DNA of 64,000 bases. Origin: Chaunax sp. Z400. Its lineage: Eukaryota > Chordata > Actinopteri > Lophiiformes > Chaunacidae. The position numbers were made by a program, and so were the translations under genes. The DNA lies in NCBI GenBank assembly GCA_037577475.1, contig CM075204.1, forward strand, positions 7,628,855-7,692,854. Direction: 5' to 3'. Below, piece by piece: positions 1-21,574 of the stretch. A model generated the notes under the pieces. That model did no database searches, had not been told where the DNA came from, and saw nothing but the letters and a program-made list of their open reading frames with translations. Numbering within the stretch: position 1 is the stretch's first letter; every line of letters begins with the position of its first letter.

Positions 1-3000
1 TCTTTGACCTGGGTCTACCTATCGCAATACTTGATGTAAATGCAGCCCCAGGCAGCTCTGGAATCTGGGTGTTTCAACAGAGCTTGGAAGGTGTTCCGTG
101 TTGACAGTAGTAGGTGTTCCTAGTGTGACTGGATGATTTGGGTTAGGTACACGTTTTGCATGGTTAAGGTTGGGGTAAGCCTACATTGGTCAACATGCTC
201 CATGTTTTCACCTTTTCTAGGACAGAAAAAAACAATGTGATGTATAACCCAATACGCCAAACCAACATGAATTTAAAAAAATAACCCATGCAATAATTGC
301 ACAGGTCATAGTGGATTATCACATTCATAACAATAGCCATATGTTAAATACTGTATATTCATACTAAAATGGAAACTTAGAGCTAGCAGTATGTTTGTCA
401 GCCTTCATACTATGTTACTAATTTAAAAGCAGGGAAAGCATAGCCAAAAAACAAATGTCAAATTTCAGCCACAAGACAGTCCAACTGAGTCCGTAATTAA
501 GAACTGACTTAGACTGTGGCCAGATGTTGTGACAGTCAGTCAGCATATCATTTCATGAGACAGTCTGCAGTGAACCAGATCACAGTGCTCATTTGCTGAA
601 AAACACATGATGAGAACCATCAAAGACAAAATGAAATGCATCAAAAACTGATTTAGTACGCATTAGACGAATGCACAAATACAGGAGAAAAATATTCACA
701 AGCACAACACAAAACACAAATCAAATCATACAAATGACGAACACAAAAACAGGCATCTGATTAGCACAGGAAAGGCAGGCTATCTGTCAGGAGAGGATGA
801 AGGAGTTGAAATTAAGTGGGAGACATGTGATGCAACATGCAGACTTGGGGGACTTCAAGTATTTTTGTATCACTTTACAGAAATCTGCCACCCATTCTCT
901 TTGCAGGATGAAAGATGGAATGTGACGGAGGTAGAATGCAAGGAAGGGTGATGGTGATGAAGAACGGATACTACTTTATTCTCAGCTTCAATCAATTCTT
1001 CTCTTGCTTTCTGTAAATGACACGGTCGGTGTAAGAAGGCTGGGAATGTCCTAGAGTGAAAGGATCAGTCTTTCGAGCGGTCTCAAAGGACTCCAGGACC
1101 TACATCTGGGACTCTGATCTTTCGTGCAACTTCAGGCCCCCTTGGATCACAGGGAAGTCGAGGTCCAAGTTCAGTGGAACAACAACAACATTATTTCATT
1201 TTTCTGTTGGAACATACCGTTCATTCTCTCAACTCTACGTTCTCCCTTCACAATTCTCTGGAATACGAAATAACAAGCCCAACATGGTCTGACATAAGGT
1301 GGAGAAGACCATATCAGAATGTTCACCATCTCCAGTAAGACAAAGAGACAAATGTGAAAGACGTACAATACCTGAAAAGTGGAGAGAGCAGTATTGTTCT
1401 GACACTGGCATCATTTCTGGCAGAGATGAGACTGGAGGCATTGGTCCAAGCACAACGGACAATGAAGAGACAGAGCTACGTATGAAAGAAAGCATTGATC
1501 TTATTGTATCCCACTGATGTTACAAACCACATGCCCCCCAATGAGGGGTGGCTGTGCGTTGGCCTCTCTGTTTCACAGACTATTCCCATCGCTTGAGTGG
1601 AGCCAGTATCCCCAAATCTAAGGCTTTTGCCGAAGACTTTGAATTGTCCATCAGATTGTGATATGTTCACAGAAAGAATGCTACAAATCAACTGGATGAA
1701 GTCAATAGTGATCTGGTCAATTCAGAATATGTTGGGATGGCTTGAATTGGTCCACAGAGTTCACTGTGGCCACTTCCATTGCCTCTGAGCTGGAGAGGAC
1801 ACTGCTGGGAGGGAGTGGTGAGTTTAGGCTTGATATCACTCACATCTTGGTTTTATTTGGCCCAAACTATCCAAACAAACAAAAGGAGCCAAGGCCCAGA
1901 ATCTGGATGAGCATGATTGGACAAGTAGTCGATTTAACTTATTTACCATCTTATTTGCACCAGAAATACTAGTCTTTTACACTTATTAGACGTATTATTA
2001 CATTAATGCACATGTAGGAGTCATTTCTGGGCCTAAGTGTATGTAGGACACCAAAGAGGTTGAAGTAGGTGTCACCTTTGTGCTTTGTCATTTACAATAT
2101 TAGTATTACCTTTAACTTAGGTGACAGGTATTTCTGAACAGAGATGCTCTAATATTTTTTTTACTGTTACAGTATAGTGAACACTGTATTGTTGTACTGG
2201 TGAAATTTTGTATGGGCTGTATGGAGATTCATGGACATTTGCACTGAAATGAGACGAGCTCCAGTTACTCATGTTAGCAAAGCCGGTTAATTGAGAAGCT
2301 GTTAAACATGAACATATCAGCTATTTCTTTGGTGGACAATGTTTAACCTAATAGTGTGGTCTTACTTTTAGATTAGTCAACTACTCTAACATTAAACTTG
2401 CATCCAAAGATCAGGGACATGAGTCGTTAGGAACATCCCTCGTCCATATACCACACAATGTGGTATTCCTGCCTTTAGTTAGTTTGGTCACAAACGGTTT
2501 GTTTGTGGGACAGATCCTTCTCATGTCTGTCAAACAACCCTGGTAGACCTCTATGTGAAAGAAGCATACTGGTCACATTGTTTCAGAAAATTACTAAATT
2601 TGGAGCACCCCGGAATCCACAAAGACACAGAGAAACTAGAAAGGCTCCAGGAGGATTTGAACCCACCATGGTGATATAACTCACCTGGTTAGTTAGGTGG
2701 ACTAATTCACCAGGTTTTACAATGTAGTTATGTTATTTACCTTACTTACATTCTAAACTGCAGCAAATACGTATTTGTCATAGTCAGTATCTACCATGAC
2801 CATCATTGAATTTTGTTGAGAATTACCTCAATTAAAGATTTCATTTTTGTCAACGTAAAAAAGAAGAAGAAATTATTCAGTGAATGGCACATTGTCAGTA
2901 CACCAATAGCCCTCAACTCCTTACCTTTTCAAAAAAACATTGTTCCTTAAAAGCAGAAGGCCAGGGCCAAATGCAAGCTCGCAGGTCTGGTGACTGATAC

Positions 3001-3165
3001 CAAGTCTCTGATTGAAAAGAAATAATTTGGTACAATTTAATATGTCTTTTATGTATTTATAAAATAGATGCATTCATTTAAGACTTAATGTGCAAACTGT
3101 TCTCCAGGCATCTTCCTCTCATCAGTATAATGCACACATCCTCAGTGCTGATCTCTGCAGCCACA
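1..3165. other. COG5 intron / GPR22 upstream DNA, no gene seen
   Basis: I see no convincing exon on either strand. The small open frames here have no recognisable family, codon pattern or splice context. The stretch lies inside the COG5 intron that contains GPR22 and must hold the GPR22 promoter and any 5' untranslated exon, but I cannot locate them. An AG at 3161 just upstream of the GPR22 start codon could be the acceptor of a leading noncoding exon. Confidence 0.5.
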
Positions 3166-6100
3166 ATGAACAACATAACGGTACTTGACACTGCCAACCC
3201 TGATGACCTTGACATGACCTCCTCCGAGTCCATCTACCCCATCAGCTTCCAGGTAATCCTACAGCCTCTTGCATCATTTCAGATGGGTCATCAGATGACC
3301 TGACAACATGATATCATCTTGCAAACAGTAATAATAATAATGATAATGGCACATGCAATAAATGTAGTTTATTTGCCGTGTTTGGAGGCAGGGGTGAGCA
3401 AATTGTGAACACGGTTTGGCACCATGGAGGGTAAATCATTAGCTGCTGTAGTTAGCCAGCCCTCAGTAGCTGTTGGGAACTGACATAGCTCCTCCTAGCC
3501 ATCCCCCAGCAGCTCCTGAGTAGCCAGGAAAGGCTGGTTGACTGTGACTGTCCCCCCCACTGAATGAAACACCCACTAAGAAACCAACTCTGATTATTGC
3601 TAGCTGTAAGAAATGTGAAGGTAGCAACACCAGCAACCGCATATAAACATATTCCTAGGATCAGAGCGAGGCAACGATGAATCCTATGGTTAAAGCTGCA
3701 GCAGGTAACTTTTGTAAAAACAACTTTATGTCAGAGTTTCTAAAACTGTCACTATGTCTACACAGTAGTACATGAGACAGATTATTTGTGAAAAAGATCA
3801 GACTGCTATAACCCCATCTAGTGCTCCTAATTCCATTTGCAAGAATCCACCGTGTTTGAATCTAAACCACCAATCAGAGCCAGGAGGAGTGTCTGGTGGA
3901 GTCCAAAGCCTCCAAAGCCATTGATACCATTCATACCGTTGAGCATCATATCCTATTACAAAGACTCAAACCTTTATATGGTATTAAAGAAAATGCATTA
4001 AGCTGGTTTAAGTCCTATTAATCTGATCAATCTCAGTCTGTACATGTTCATGACAAATCTTCCATGGACAACAAAGGTAATCACAAAGTTCCCCTGTAGC
4101 AATATCCCTTTAGGTAATATTATTATATTATATATTAATATTTGTTGCAGTATGTAAGTGGCATCTGAGAAAAGATCGGTACATATCTGTTGAGCATGGT
4201 TAATTGTAGTTTAAAGTCTAGTTAGAGGAGATTTTGTTAGACAATCATAATGAGAAAGTGCAAAAAGGAAGTGGTTTGCTGTTTAGTTTCTGTTGTGTTT
4301 CGCTGTTTAGAACAGGCTTGGCACCAGGGTGATTTACACAGGGCTTCTGGCAACGGGGTGATATACACAGGGTTTCTGGCACCGGGGTGATATACACAGG
4401 GTTTCTGACACCGGGGTGATATACACAGGGTTTCTGACACCGGGGTGATATACACCGGGTTTCTGGCACCGGGGTGATATACACAGGGTTTCTGACACCG
4501 GGGTGATATACACAGGGTTTCTGACACCGGGGTGATATACACCGGGTTTCTGGCACCGGGGTGATTTACACAGGGTTTCTGGCACCAGAGTGATTTACAC
4601 AGGGTTTCTGGCACCGGGGTCAGACCTATTTCACATACAGTACATACTAGTATAAAAGTATGCCAGATATGAAATACTATCGGCAAAGTAAATTAATTTA
4701 TTCACAGAACTGTGAGGACAGAATAGTGAATTTGTGTGCATGTTCACAAAAGAAAAAAAAACCTCATGTTGATGTGTGACAGAAGCATTTAAATGAGCAT
4801 TGTCCAAGTGTCATTAAATGAACATTAATATATTTAAGACCTCATACATAATATCTTAACGTATTTTAGACTTTTTAAGGCCAAAAACTAAGATGATCAA
4901 ATTTGAGACTTTTCAAGACACCCTTTAACAGTACAGTACCTCGTTTGGTCTGGACAAACTGCTTCAATATGTAGTAGCAAGTGGCATTTTTTTGAAGAAA
5001 CTTGTGGAGAAGAAGGCATAGCATAGTTAACTGTAGATTAGCTGTATTGATTAAACAATCACATCATGAAGGAGTCCCATGAAGATGTTGCTGTCTGCTA
5101 TTCATTGTTCATAATGTCCCTCTTTGCTCCCTCCCCACCAAGTATTGCCCTCATACTCGATTTTTCAAGAAAACCCCCTGGTATGTATTAGGGACGGGCA
5201 TTGATTTTCGAACATTCGAATAGTCATTAATTAATTTTTAAAAAATCGATTAGTATAAACAATTGTCGTTTTGTCATGAAAAAAATACTTTTCCCTTGTT
5301 TTGACCTGCACCTGGTGCAATGCAGTTCTACTGCTACAGGCTGTTTGCAACCGCTAAGGGAAGAAGGGGGTGTATTACTGGTTGAATTTCAAATAGCAGT
5401 CGACTAGTGACGAGCGATTTTCGAATGTTAATTTTGCTTGAAATGCCCATCCCTAGTATGAATATGTAGGATGTGTTCGGATATTGGATTGTGGTTACAC
5501 AAACCCATAGTATTTAAGAAGACTGTATAATACATAAATCAAGTAAAAAAAATCAAATATTCCAAATGACTATTACTATTACATTATCATGGCTACAATG
5601 AGATGGAGTGTCACTGCTCATCACCACACTGTTCTTTCTGTTGGTAGGTTTCTCTGACATGCTTCCTGCTTTTAGAGATAGTTTTGGGCTTGAGCTCCAA
5701 CCTCACTGTGCTTGTCCTCTACTGTATGAAACAGAATCTCATCAGCTCAGTTTCCAACATCATCACCATGAGCCTTCATGTGGTGGATGTCTTGGTGAGT
5801 CCTGACCTCCATTATTTCTTACTTTTTTGCCAACGGTGATTTAACATTAAGTGGTTATATACTGACATTTCTATATAGCCTCTCAGAACATCACCAATGC
5901 ACCAATACCATTGTACATATCGACCATGTCAAGTTCCATTCAGTTTATATCAAGTCAAGTGAAAGAAGAGAAGAAGTGCAAATAAAAAAGTCAAATATTA
6001 TTCTCCCTTTAAGCTATGAAAAACTGGTAGTGCTGTAATGTTTATAGCAACATTGCAGTTGTCAGCTTTCCCTGGAGGCAAAAAGCTTCTACTTCTACAA

Positions 6101-7645
6101 AAAAACAGGCATTTGACAGAATAAGGCAAAATCTAACTGACAGTCCAATATCTCCTTCATTTTATTGGATGCTAAATTTAGCTGATGACCTTCCAACAAT
6201 AAACAGAGAATCAAAGCGTTTTATGGTGGAAGATTTTTGCACAATGCTTTTATAAACTTTTGTAGAACTAAATATTTTGTGATGTAGAAACTTCTCATAT
6301 TTCCACTTTACTGTAAACCTCGCCAAAAATTAGGTCTGTTCACTAAATGAAATCATGCTGCAAATATCACCCCATCCTCTTTGAATTTGTGGGTTTCCAT
6401 GGATCTTATGACAACTACAAAGCCAATAATCTCCTTAACAATTCAGATGTGCGTGACTGCAATCATTACAATATGTTCTCCGAATTCACTGTTATTATAG
6501 CCTTTGGAATCACGATCAATATAAAGCAGTTTGAAGATCAGATTGAAACAAATGCATTTGAGAAGAACCTGAATGTCTTGTCTTGTTTCCAGGTGTGTGT
6601 GGGCTGCATCCCACTGACAGCCGTGGTGGTGTTACTTCCTTTGGAGGTGGATAAAGCCATGATCTGCTGTTTCCATGAGGCCTGTGTCTCCTTTGCAAGT
6701 GTAGCTACTGCTGCTACTGTTTTGGCCATCACTGTGGACCGCTATGACATCTCTGTACGGCCGGCGAACCGTGTGCTTACAATGGGCCGAGCTGTAGCTC
6801 TACTGGGATCCATCTGGGCTTTATCCTTTTTCAGTTTCCTGGTTCCCTTCATGGAGGTAGGCTTCTTCATCAACTTGGGTTCAGACCTTGTGAACCAGAC
6901 TGAAGTGGTCACAGTGGCTCAAGCAAACGAGTACTACACGGAGCTGGGATTGTACTACCACCTGCTGGCACAGATCCCTATATTCGTTTTTACAGCTGTG
7001 GTAATGCTAGTGACATACTATAAGATCCTTCAGGCACTTAACATTCGCATTGGAGCCCGCTTTCAGCACAACATACCTAAAAGGAAGCAAAAGAGCAAGA
7101 ACACTATGTCTCTGAGCACTGCAACGCAAGGAGAGTCAACTGACGCTTCACAGAGCAGCACAGGAGTCAGGGCAGGTGGGAATGCACCACTGGGCATGCG
7201 GGCATCAGTGTCTGTCATCATTGCGCTAAGACGAGCAGTGAAGCGTCATCGGGAGAGACGGGAGAGGCAGAGACGAGTCTTCAGGATGTCTCTTCTCATC
7301 ATCTCCACGTTCCTGCTATGCTGGACTCCAATAACTGTGCTCAACATCATCATCCTCAGCACTGGGCCCAGTGATTTAAACGTTCACCTCCGCCTGGGAT
7401 TCTTGGTGATGGCCTACGGAACCACCATCTTTCATCCGCTCCTCTATGCCTTCACTCGGCAAAAGTTCCAAAAGGTTTTGAAAAGCAAAATGAAGAAGAG
7501 GGTGGTGTCTGTAGTGGAGGCTGAGCCTACACCAAACAATGTGGTCATCCATAACTCATGGATTGACCCAAGGAGAAACAAGAAGGTCACCTTTGAGGAC
7601 ACAGAAGCCAGACAAAAGTGTCTATGCTCACAGGATGTGGACTGA
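3166..7645 (+). CDS. gpr22: G protein-coupled receptor 22 (orphan class A GPCR)
   Basis: Orphan rhodopsin-class receptor of the plasma membrane. Three coding exons read 3166-3252, 5648-5794 and 6593-7645, all phase 0 with GT/AG borders, giving 428 residues (about 433 in human). Exon 1 encodes the short extracellular N-terminus with an N-glycosylation sequon (NIT, residue 3). Exon 2 encodes TM1 and the start of TM2 (SNLTVLVLYCMK, SNIITM). Exon 3 covers TM2-TM7: the DRY motif at residues 127-129 (DRYDI), a basic third loop (RRAVKRHRERRERQ), TM6 LLCWTP, and TM7 where NPxxY is replaced by HPLLY. The C-tail SKMKKRVVSVVEAEP and NSWIDPRRNKK is characteristic of GPR22. The gene is nested on the opposite strand in a COG5 intron. 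The open frame runs upstream of exon 3 to 6347, but that part is intron. The identification is very secure; the exact start is less so, because an in-frame ATG also exists at 3088. Confidence 0.95.
3335..3925. other. GPR22 intron 1, unclassified
   Basis: Noncoding intronic DNA. Short ATA-type runs occur near 3330-3345. Nothing else can be recognised before the LINE piece that follows. Confidence 0.4.
3925..4085 (+). mobile_element. LINE reverse transcriptase fragment (L2/jockey-like), broken
   Basis: Plus-strand translation gives HHILLQRLKPLYGIKENAL followed by SWFKSY and then an in-frame stop before SDQSQSV. This is the conserved RT segment usually seen as DHxxLLxRL...GI...WFxSYLSDR in CR1/L2/jockey-type non-LTR elements. 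It is a short, dead fragment inside GPR22 intron 1. Confidence 0.7.
4320..4622. repeat. 29-bp minisatellite, about 10 copies
   Basis: Tandem copies of a 29-bp unit (ACCGGGGTGATATACACAGG plus GTTTCTGGC) with small variants: gatttaca/gatataca, tctggc/tctgac, cacagg/caccgg. Because 29 is not a multiple of three, the minus strand reads open in all three frames as the same peptide cycle (for example PETLCISPRCQKPCVYHPG). Three overlapping antisense open frames result; they are artefacts of the repeat. There are no unique spacers, so this is not a CRISPR array. Confidence 0.95.
5189..5455. mobile_element. hAT-like MITE with TIRs and 8-bp target duplication
   Basis: The element begins TAGGGACGGGCATT and ends AATGCCCATCCCTA, a terminal inverted repeat of 14 bp with one mismatch. 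An inner inverted pair around TTTCGAA...TTCGAAT supports it. It is flanked by GTATGTAT (5181-5188) and GTATGAAT (5456-5463), an 8-bp target duplication with one mismatch, as for hAT-superfamily insertions. At 267 bp and without an open frame it is nonautonomous. It lies in GPR22 intron 1. Confidence 0.8.
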
Positions 7646-8119
7646 TGGGATTAACTTCAGCGTAATTATGTTATATTTGTACAGTAAATGAGGATTGGTT
7701 TGCACTCCACTCATAAGAGTGAAGTAACGGACAGAAAAGTGGAAATTATTTCCACTCATTTCGGAGTGAGATGTGCTTTTATGCAATTAGAGAGACTAAA
7801 AGGACTAAAATATGTTACCTGAGATCAGAATACACTGAAAATGAAACAAGCTTCCTCAGAAGATCGCATGTAAAAAGGGAAACTACCATCAACGGATAAC
7901 ATACATGCATTTTCAGTTGATTTGTCACAGGAGCACCAGGAGGGTAATTTATTTCTATTTATTGTGGAATGTTGTGGAGTTCTCTCAAGTACAATGTAGT
8001 AAGAGTTAACTCTGTATCCAAGCAGCAGTGTTTGTTATTCTCTGGTTAGTGTAATATGAGACAAACGTCTATGTAGGCTACGGCCACAGAATACCTTGAG
8101 ATTATTTGTCACCCTTTGT

Positions 8120-8147
8120 AATAAAGGCACAAAATGTTTGTAATAAA
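8120..8147 (+). terminator. Candidate GPR22 polyadenylation signals
   Basis: Two AATAAA hexamers (8120-8125 and 8142-8147) lie about 480-500 bp beyond the GPR22 stop codon on the same strand. This would give a 3' UTR of about 0.5 kb. The cleavage site cannot be fixed from sequence alone. Confidence 0.5.
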
Positions 8148-18027
<9,880 letters not shown>

Positions 18028-18496
18028 GTTGATACTTCCGCATGTGACGTTCAAATTGTGAGACCAGAAGTTGACGAGCCTCATGTTGCATTCAGGATAC
18101 ATCGGAAATTTGGGAAATACAAACACACGGTCCGGTTAGAGTTTTAAAATGACGTATTAGGGCCGCACTGAGAAAAACAACACATTATAGAATATGCATT
18201 CGAAATATTACGAGAGTAAAGTCGTGAGATTACGAGAAAAAATCGGAATATTACGAGAATAAAGTCTTAATTGAGAAAAGTCAGAATATTACAAGAATGA
18301 ATAAATAATATGAGAACGAAGCCATAATTTTACAAGATCAGTAATATTACAAGAAAAAAATCATATCATGTTGATGCAATCAGCAACAGCCCTGTTTTCA
18401 ACCACTACCAGTCATCTCCTCTTCCACAAAAGAATAATTTTCCACCATGTCTATGCTGCTAATTCTTCCTTGTACTGCAGTCTCAAATTGATTGAC
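18028..18496. promoter_or_regulatory. COG5 5' flank and AT-rich TTACGAGAATAAAGTC repeats
   Basis: Upstream DNA of COG5, which must carry its promoter; no TATA box or CpG cluster is obvious. From about 18180 to 18360 there are degenerate repeats of a TATTACGAGAATAAAGTC-type word, a low-complexity motif seen at the ends of some fish transposons. The next plus-strand coding-like sequence begins at 18729. Confidence 0.4.
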
Positions 18497-18662
18497 CCCT
18501 TAAACCTTATAAGATATATGAGTGGTGAAAATAATAGGCCTAATAGAGGATTAGATTTCAGAGGTGACTGTATTGTTTCTGATTCGTATGAACCAAACAA
18601 TTCCAGAGTTGTAAAGTCCAAAAGCTAAAATGTATTGTAAAAAGATTCAGAACATGTTTTTA
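18497..18662 (+). repeat. Interspersed repeat, copy 1
   Basis: About 165 bp (CCTTAAACCTTATAAGATAT to AGAACATGTTTTTAT) closely matches 33133-33298 in the same orientation, with scattered substitutions and small indels. The two copies lie about 14.6 kb apart. No coding potential; family unknown to me. Confidence 0.85.
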
Positions 18663-18728
18663 TCTAACAAAATTCATTCAGGACTCCCTCCCTAGATAGA
18701 GCACTGTCTAGGTGAACTGCAGCCGATT

Positions 18729-18881
18729 ATGAGTGACATTGACTGTTGTTTTATGACTGACAGAGACAAAGAGAACCACCCTGAAAAAGGAAAAGGAAAA
18801 GACAAGGACAATCTTACAGTAAGTGTAATTTTATTTTATTCACACACACCCACACCCCACACCACACACACAAACACACGC

Positions 18882-18914
<33 letters not shown>

Positions 18915-21574
18915 TATATATTCACATATGTGTGTGTGTGTGTGTGCATTAAATGATCTGTATCTCATCATCTTCTATCTGTATTATAGGTATACTGTCG
19001 TATTCGTCCAGTTGTGGCAACACATAAATGAGTGGAGGCTTCCGACTCCTCTACAGTTCTGATTGATCGTAATGCCCCTGCAGCCTGCAGCCCCTGCAGC
19101 TAACAGAAATGAGCAAGTCGAAATGGTTAGCGTATTGCAGCCACATATTCTTATCTTTTCTTTTCTCTATTATCTAAACAAGTTGGTAAACAGAAAAGAG
19201 AGGCTTTTTTTTGTAGAAGAACATATGGTTTGAATGCTTGCAGCATTGAGACCCAATTCTATACAGGCTCTCAGTGATTTCTGTTCATGGCATCATTGTT
19301 TGATTCTGTTTTACCTTGTGTTCTCTTTGGATGCAGTACTACAAGTTTACGAGAGTATTTGGCAGCGATGCCAGTCAAGAGGACGTGTTTGAGGACGTGG
19401 CCAAACCACTGGTTCATTCATCAAAAGAATGGTGAGTTTTCTGAGCCACAAAATGTGCAATTTATCCTCTCTAGTGTTGGAAGTATTAGTTGATCAAGTG
19501 ATGATAAGTTTGGATAACGTTAATCTAGAGGCTGACTGATTTTTACAGGCAGGTATAATAAGGATCGTTTAGAGCAGGACGTTTACCCACAAGCTAAAAG
19601 TTTTAATTCAGTAACAGTCAAGTTTATCAGAGATGAATTGATTGTGTTTTGGGTTTGTTGGTCTGATAAGACATAATCATAAGTACATTTTATCTTAGCA
19701 GTATATAATAAATTACTGACTACAATTGTCTCTGTGAAAAGTGGATACAAAGTGGTTGTGATTTTCCATGTTTATGGGTCTCCTGTTTGCATGTGGTGCG
19801 ACAGACAGTGGAAAGACCTACACCATGACTGGATCACACGGGAAAGAAGGAATCATCCTACGATCTCGTGACTCTTGAGTCGACAGCATCAAGGCTGACC
19901 ACTGTCACAGTGTGTTTCTGACCTACTATGAGGTCTACAATAACTCAGTCCATGATCTCCTCGTGGGTCCATGTCCGAAAAAGTAAGAGACAGGATTCAG
20001 TGTCTGGATTTATTTAACATTTTACACTGAAATCAAACATTTTTCATCAGAGCTTTGGCTGCTTGTCTTACTAAAGCCACACATTGTGTTCAATTGTCTT
20101 TTCATAAACAAGTGACAGGAAATCTAAGGCTCTCCATGAAGGTCGGCATAATCACAAGGGTGGGTCTCAAAGCAAAGAGCGTGTTATTCAGGCCTTTAAG
20201 AGGGGTGAGTGGTGATAATAACTCTCTGTTGTTCTGAATACAAGGGTATTATATTGTGTCATTGTGTTCCCCTATATGCAGACTGAGTCTGTCGTTTTGC
20301 AAAGTTTGAAACATTTTAAAATGCATTTTTATTCTTAGTTTTTTTTTTTGTTGAATTTTCATTGTGGATGATGCTCTGCTTTGTCTCCAGGACAGAAATT
20401 TAGGACAAAGGCCCATGAATTCGACCCTAAATACAATCAATCCTACGCTGTGTTCACCGTCAAGCTGGTCTGTGCAGCTCTAGATGCTGATGGGAAGCGC
20501 ATTCAGGTGACGTTCACCTCTAGTGTGACATGTTGAAAGACAATGTTCGTTCTTTATGGTGAAATGTTTATTCAAAGAATGACGATTCTTGAATTTCACA
20601 GAGGATTCCAGTGGCTGTTGACTGATACTAACAATGTGATATTTTATTTTTGCAGCACAATAAGGAGGTGAAAGTGAGCGAACTCTGTCTGGTTGACCTG
20701 GAAGGTACTAAGGTTGACAGTGAACTAGGTCGGTGGGTTTCTTTCTCTCTCAAGTCAATCAGAGGCATTTCTGTGTATCAGTTGTCAGTTTGTTCAGAAG
20801 CACAACGTCTCTACTAATGTCTCATTTACAGAATGTATGAATAACGACCTGAAGGAACTGGGCAACTATATTAAAGCCCTGCAGGAAAACAAAGGGACTG
20901 GAAAGAAGACGGTTGGTATTTAACAATCTGTTCATCTGTTTTATTTGTGTGTATTGTAATATTGTAAATAATCCTTTTTATCATTGCTAACATTCCAGTA
21001 GGCACGATTTCACAGAGTCTTTATTTTCTTCCAGGCTGTTCCATCCAGTGACTCTACCCTTATAAAGCTGTTCCAAAGGTTCAATGAGGGAAACAGAAAT
21101 GTTGGACTGATTGCATGCATCAACCCAAAAACTGAAGGATATGATGAGACGAAGGTAGGCCATGTATTTTGATGGAGTTTAATATCTTGTCTCTGATCTC
21201 ATTGCTTTCCCTCTGACACACCTGAACTATCATTATAACTACTCTCTGAAAACTATTAAAGGTTGACTACATGGTTCAGTGCTCTGTCACTGGTTCTGTC
21301 CACCACATATATGGATTTCCTTCAGATTACTGTTGACACTTTGAAAGTCGGTTCAAAGCTGAGTTTCAAATCATCAGCATTTGATTTGGATCCCTTCTGT
21401 GGCTTTAAGGTCATGAGGAAGTGTATTTCTTGTAGTTCTCCTCTGTATGTGTTGCAGTGGATGATGTGGTTTGCAGAGAATGCCTACAAGGTGACAGTGG
21501 TACAGCCTGCTGAAGGGCCAATGGCCGACCCTGCAGAGGTCAGAGAGGAGCAGGCACAACACCAGGCAGAGTAA
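18729..21574 (+). pseudogene. KIF23-like kinesin motor domain, decayed copy
   Basis: Kinesin-6 family (MKLP1/KIF23, a spindle midzone motor) motor-domain exons read in order: possible 5' exon 18729-18818; 18990-19125 (VYCRIRPVVATHK then a stop and a frameshift); 19337-19431 (FTRVFGSDASQEDVFEDVAK); about 19769-19982 (P-loop GATDSGKTYTMTG, then an in-frame TGA, then VFLTYYEVYNNSVHDLL); 20391-20506 (YAVFTVKLVCAALDADGKRI); 20656-20728 (VSELCLVDLEGTKVDSEL); 20832-20911; 21035-21154 (VGLIACINPKTEGYDE); 21458-21574 (WFAENAYKVTVVQPAEG, stop). The order and spacing match a KIF23 motor head. The SSRSH switch I motif is missing and the switch II DLAGSE is DLEGTK. The rod and tail are absent. Intron retention shows a DNA-level duplicate rather than a retrocopy. 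Exon borders are approximate. Confidence 0.8.
18840..18946. repeat. Compound CA/TA/GT microsatellite
   Basis: Mixed CA, TA and GT dinucleotide runs directly behind the candidate donor of the first kinesin-like exon. The small open frame across it is partly artefact. Confidence 0.95.

Noticed and set aside
4320..4622. Possible CRISPR-like array (29-bp regular repeats)
   Set aside because: The copies are contiguous with no spacers, and the host is a vertebrate.
4237..4686. Long antisense open frame with repeated PETLCISPRCQKPCVYH units, and its two overlapping siblings
   Set aside because: Generated by the 29-bp minisatellite; all three frames give the same cycle and there is no start or splice context.
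6347..6592. Upstream extension of the GPR22 open frame
   Set aside because: Intron sequence: the AG acceptor at 6591-6592 and the match to GPR22 start at 6593, and TM1 is supplied by exon 2.
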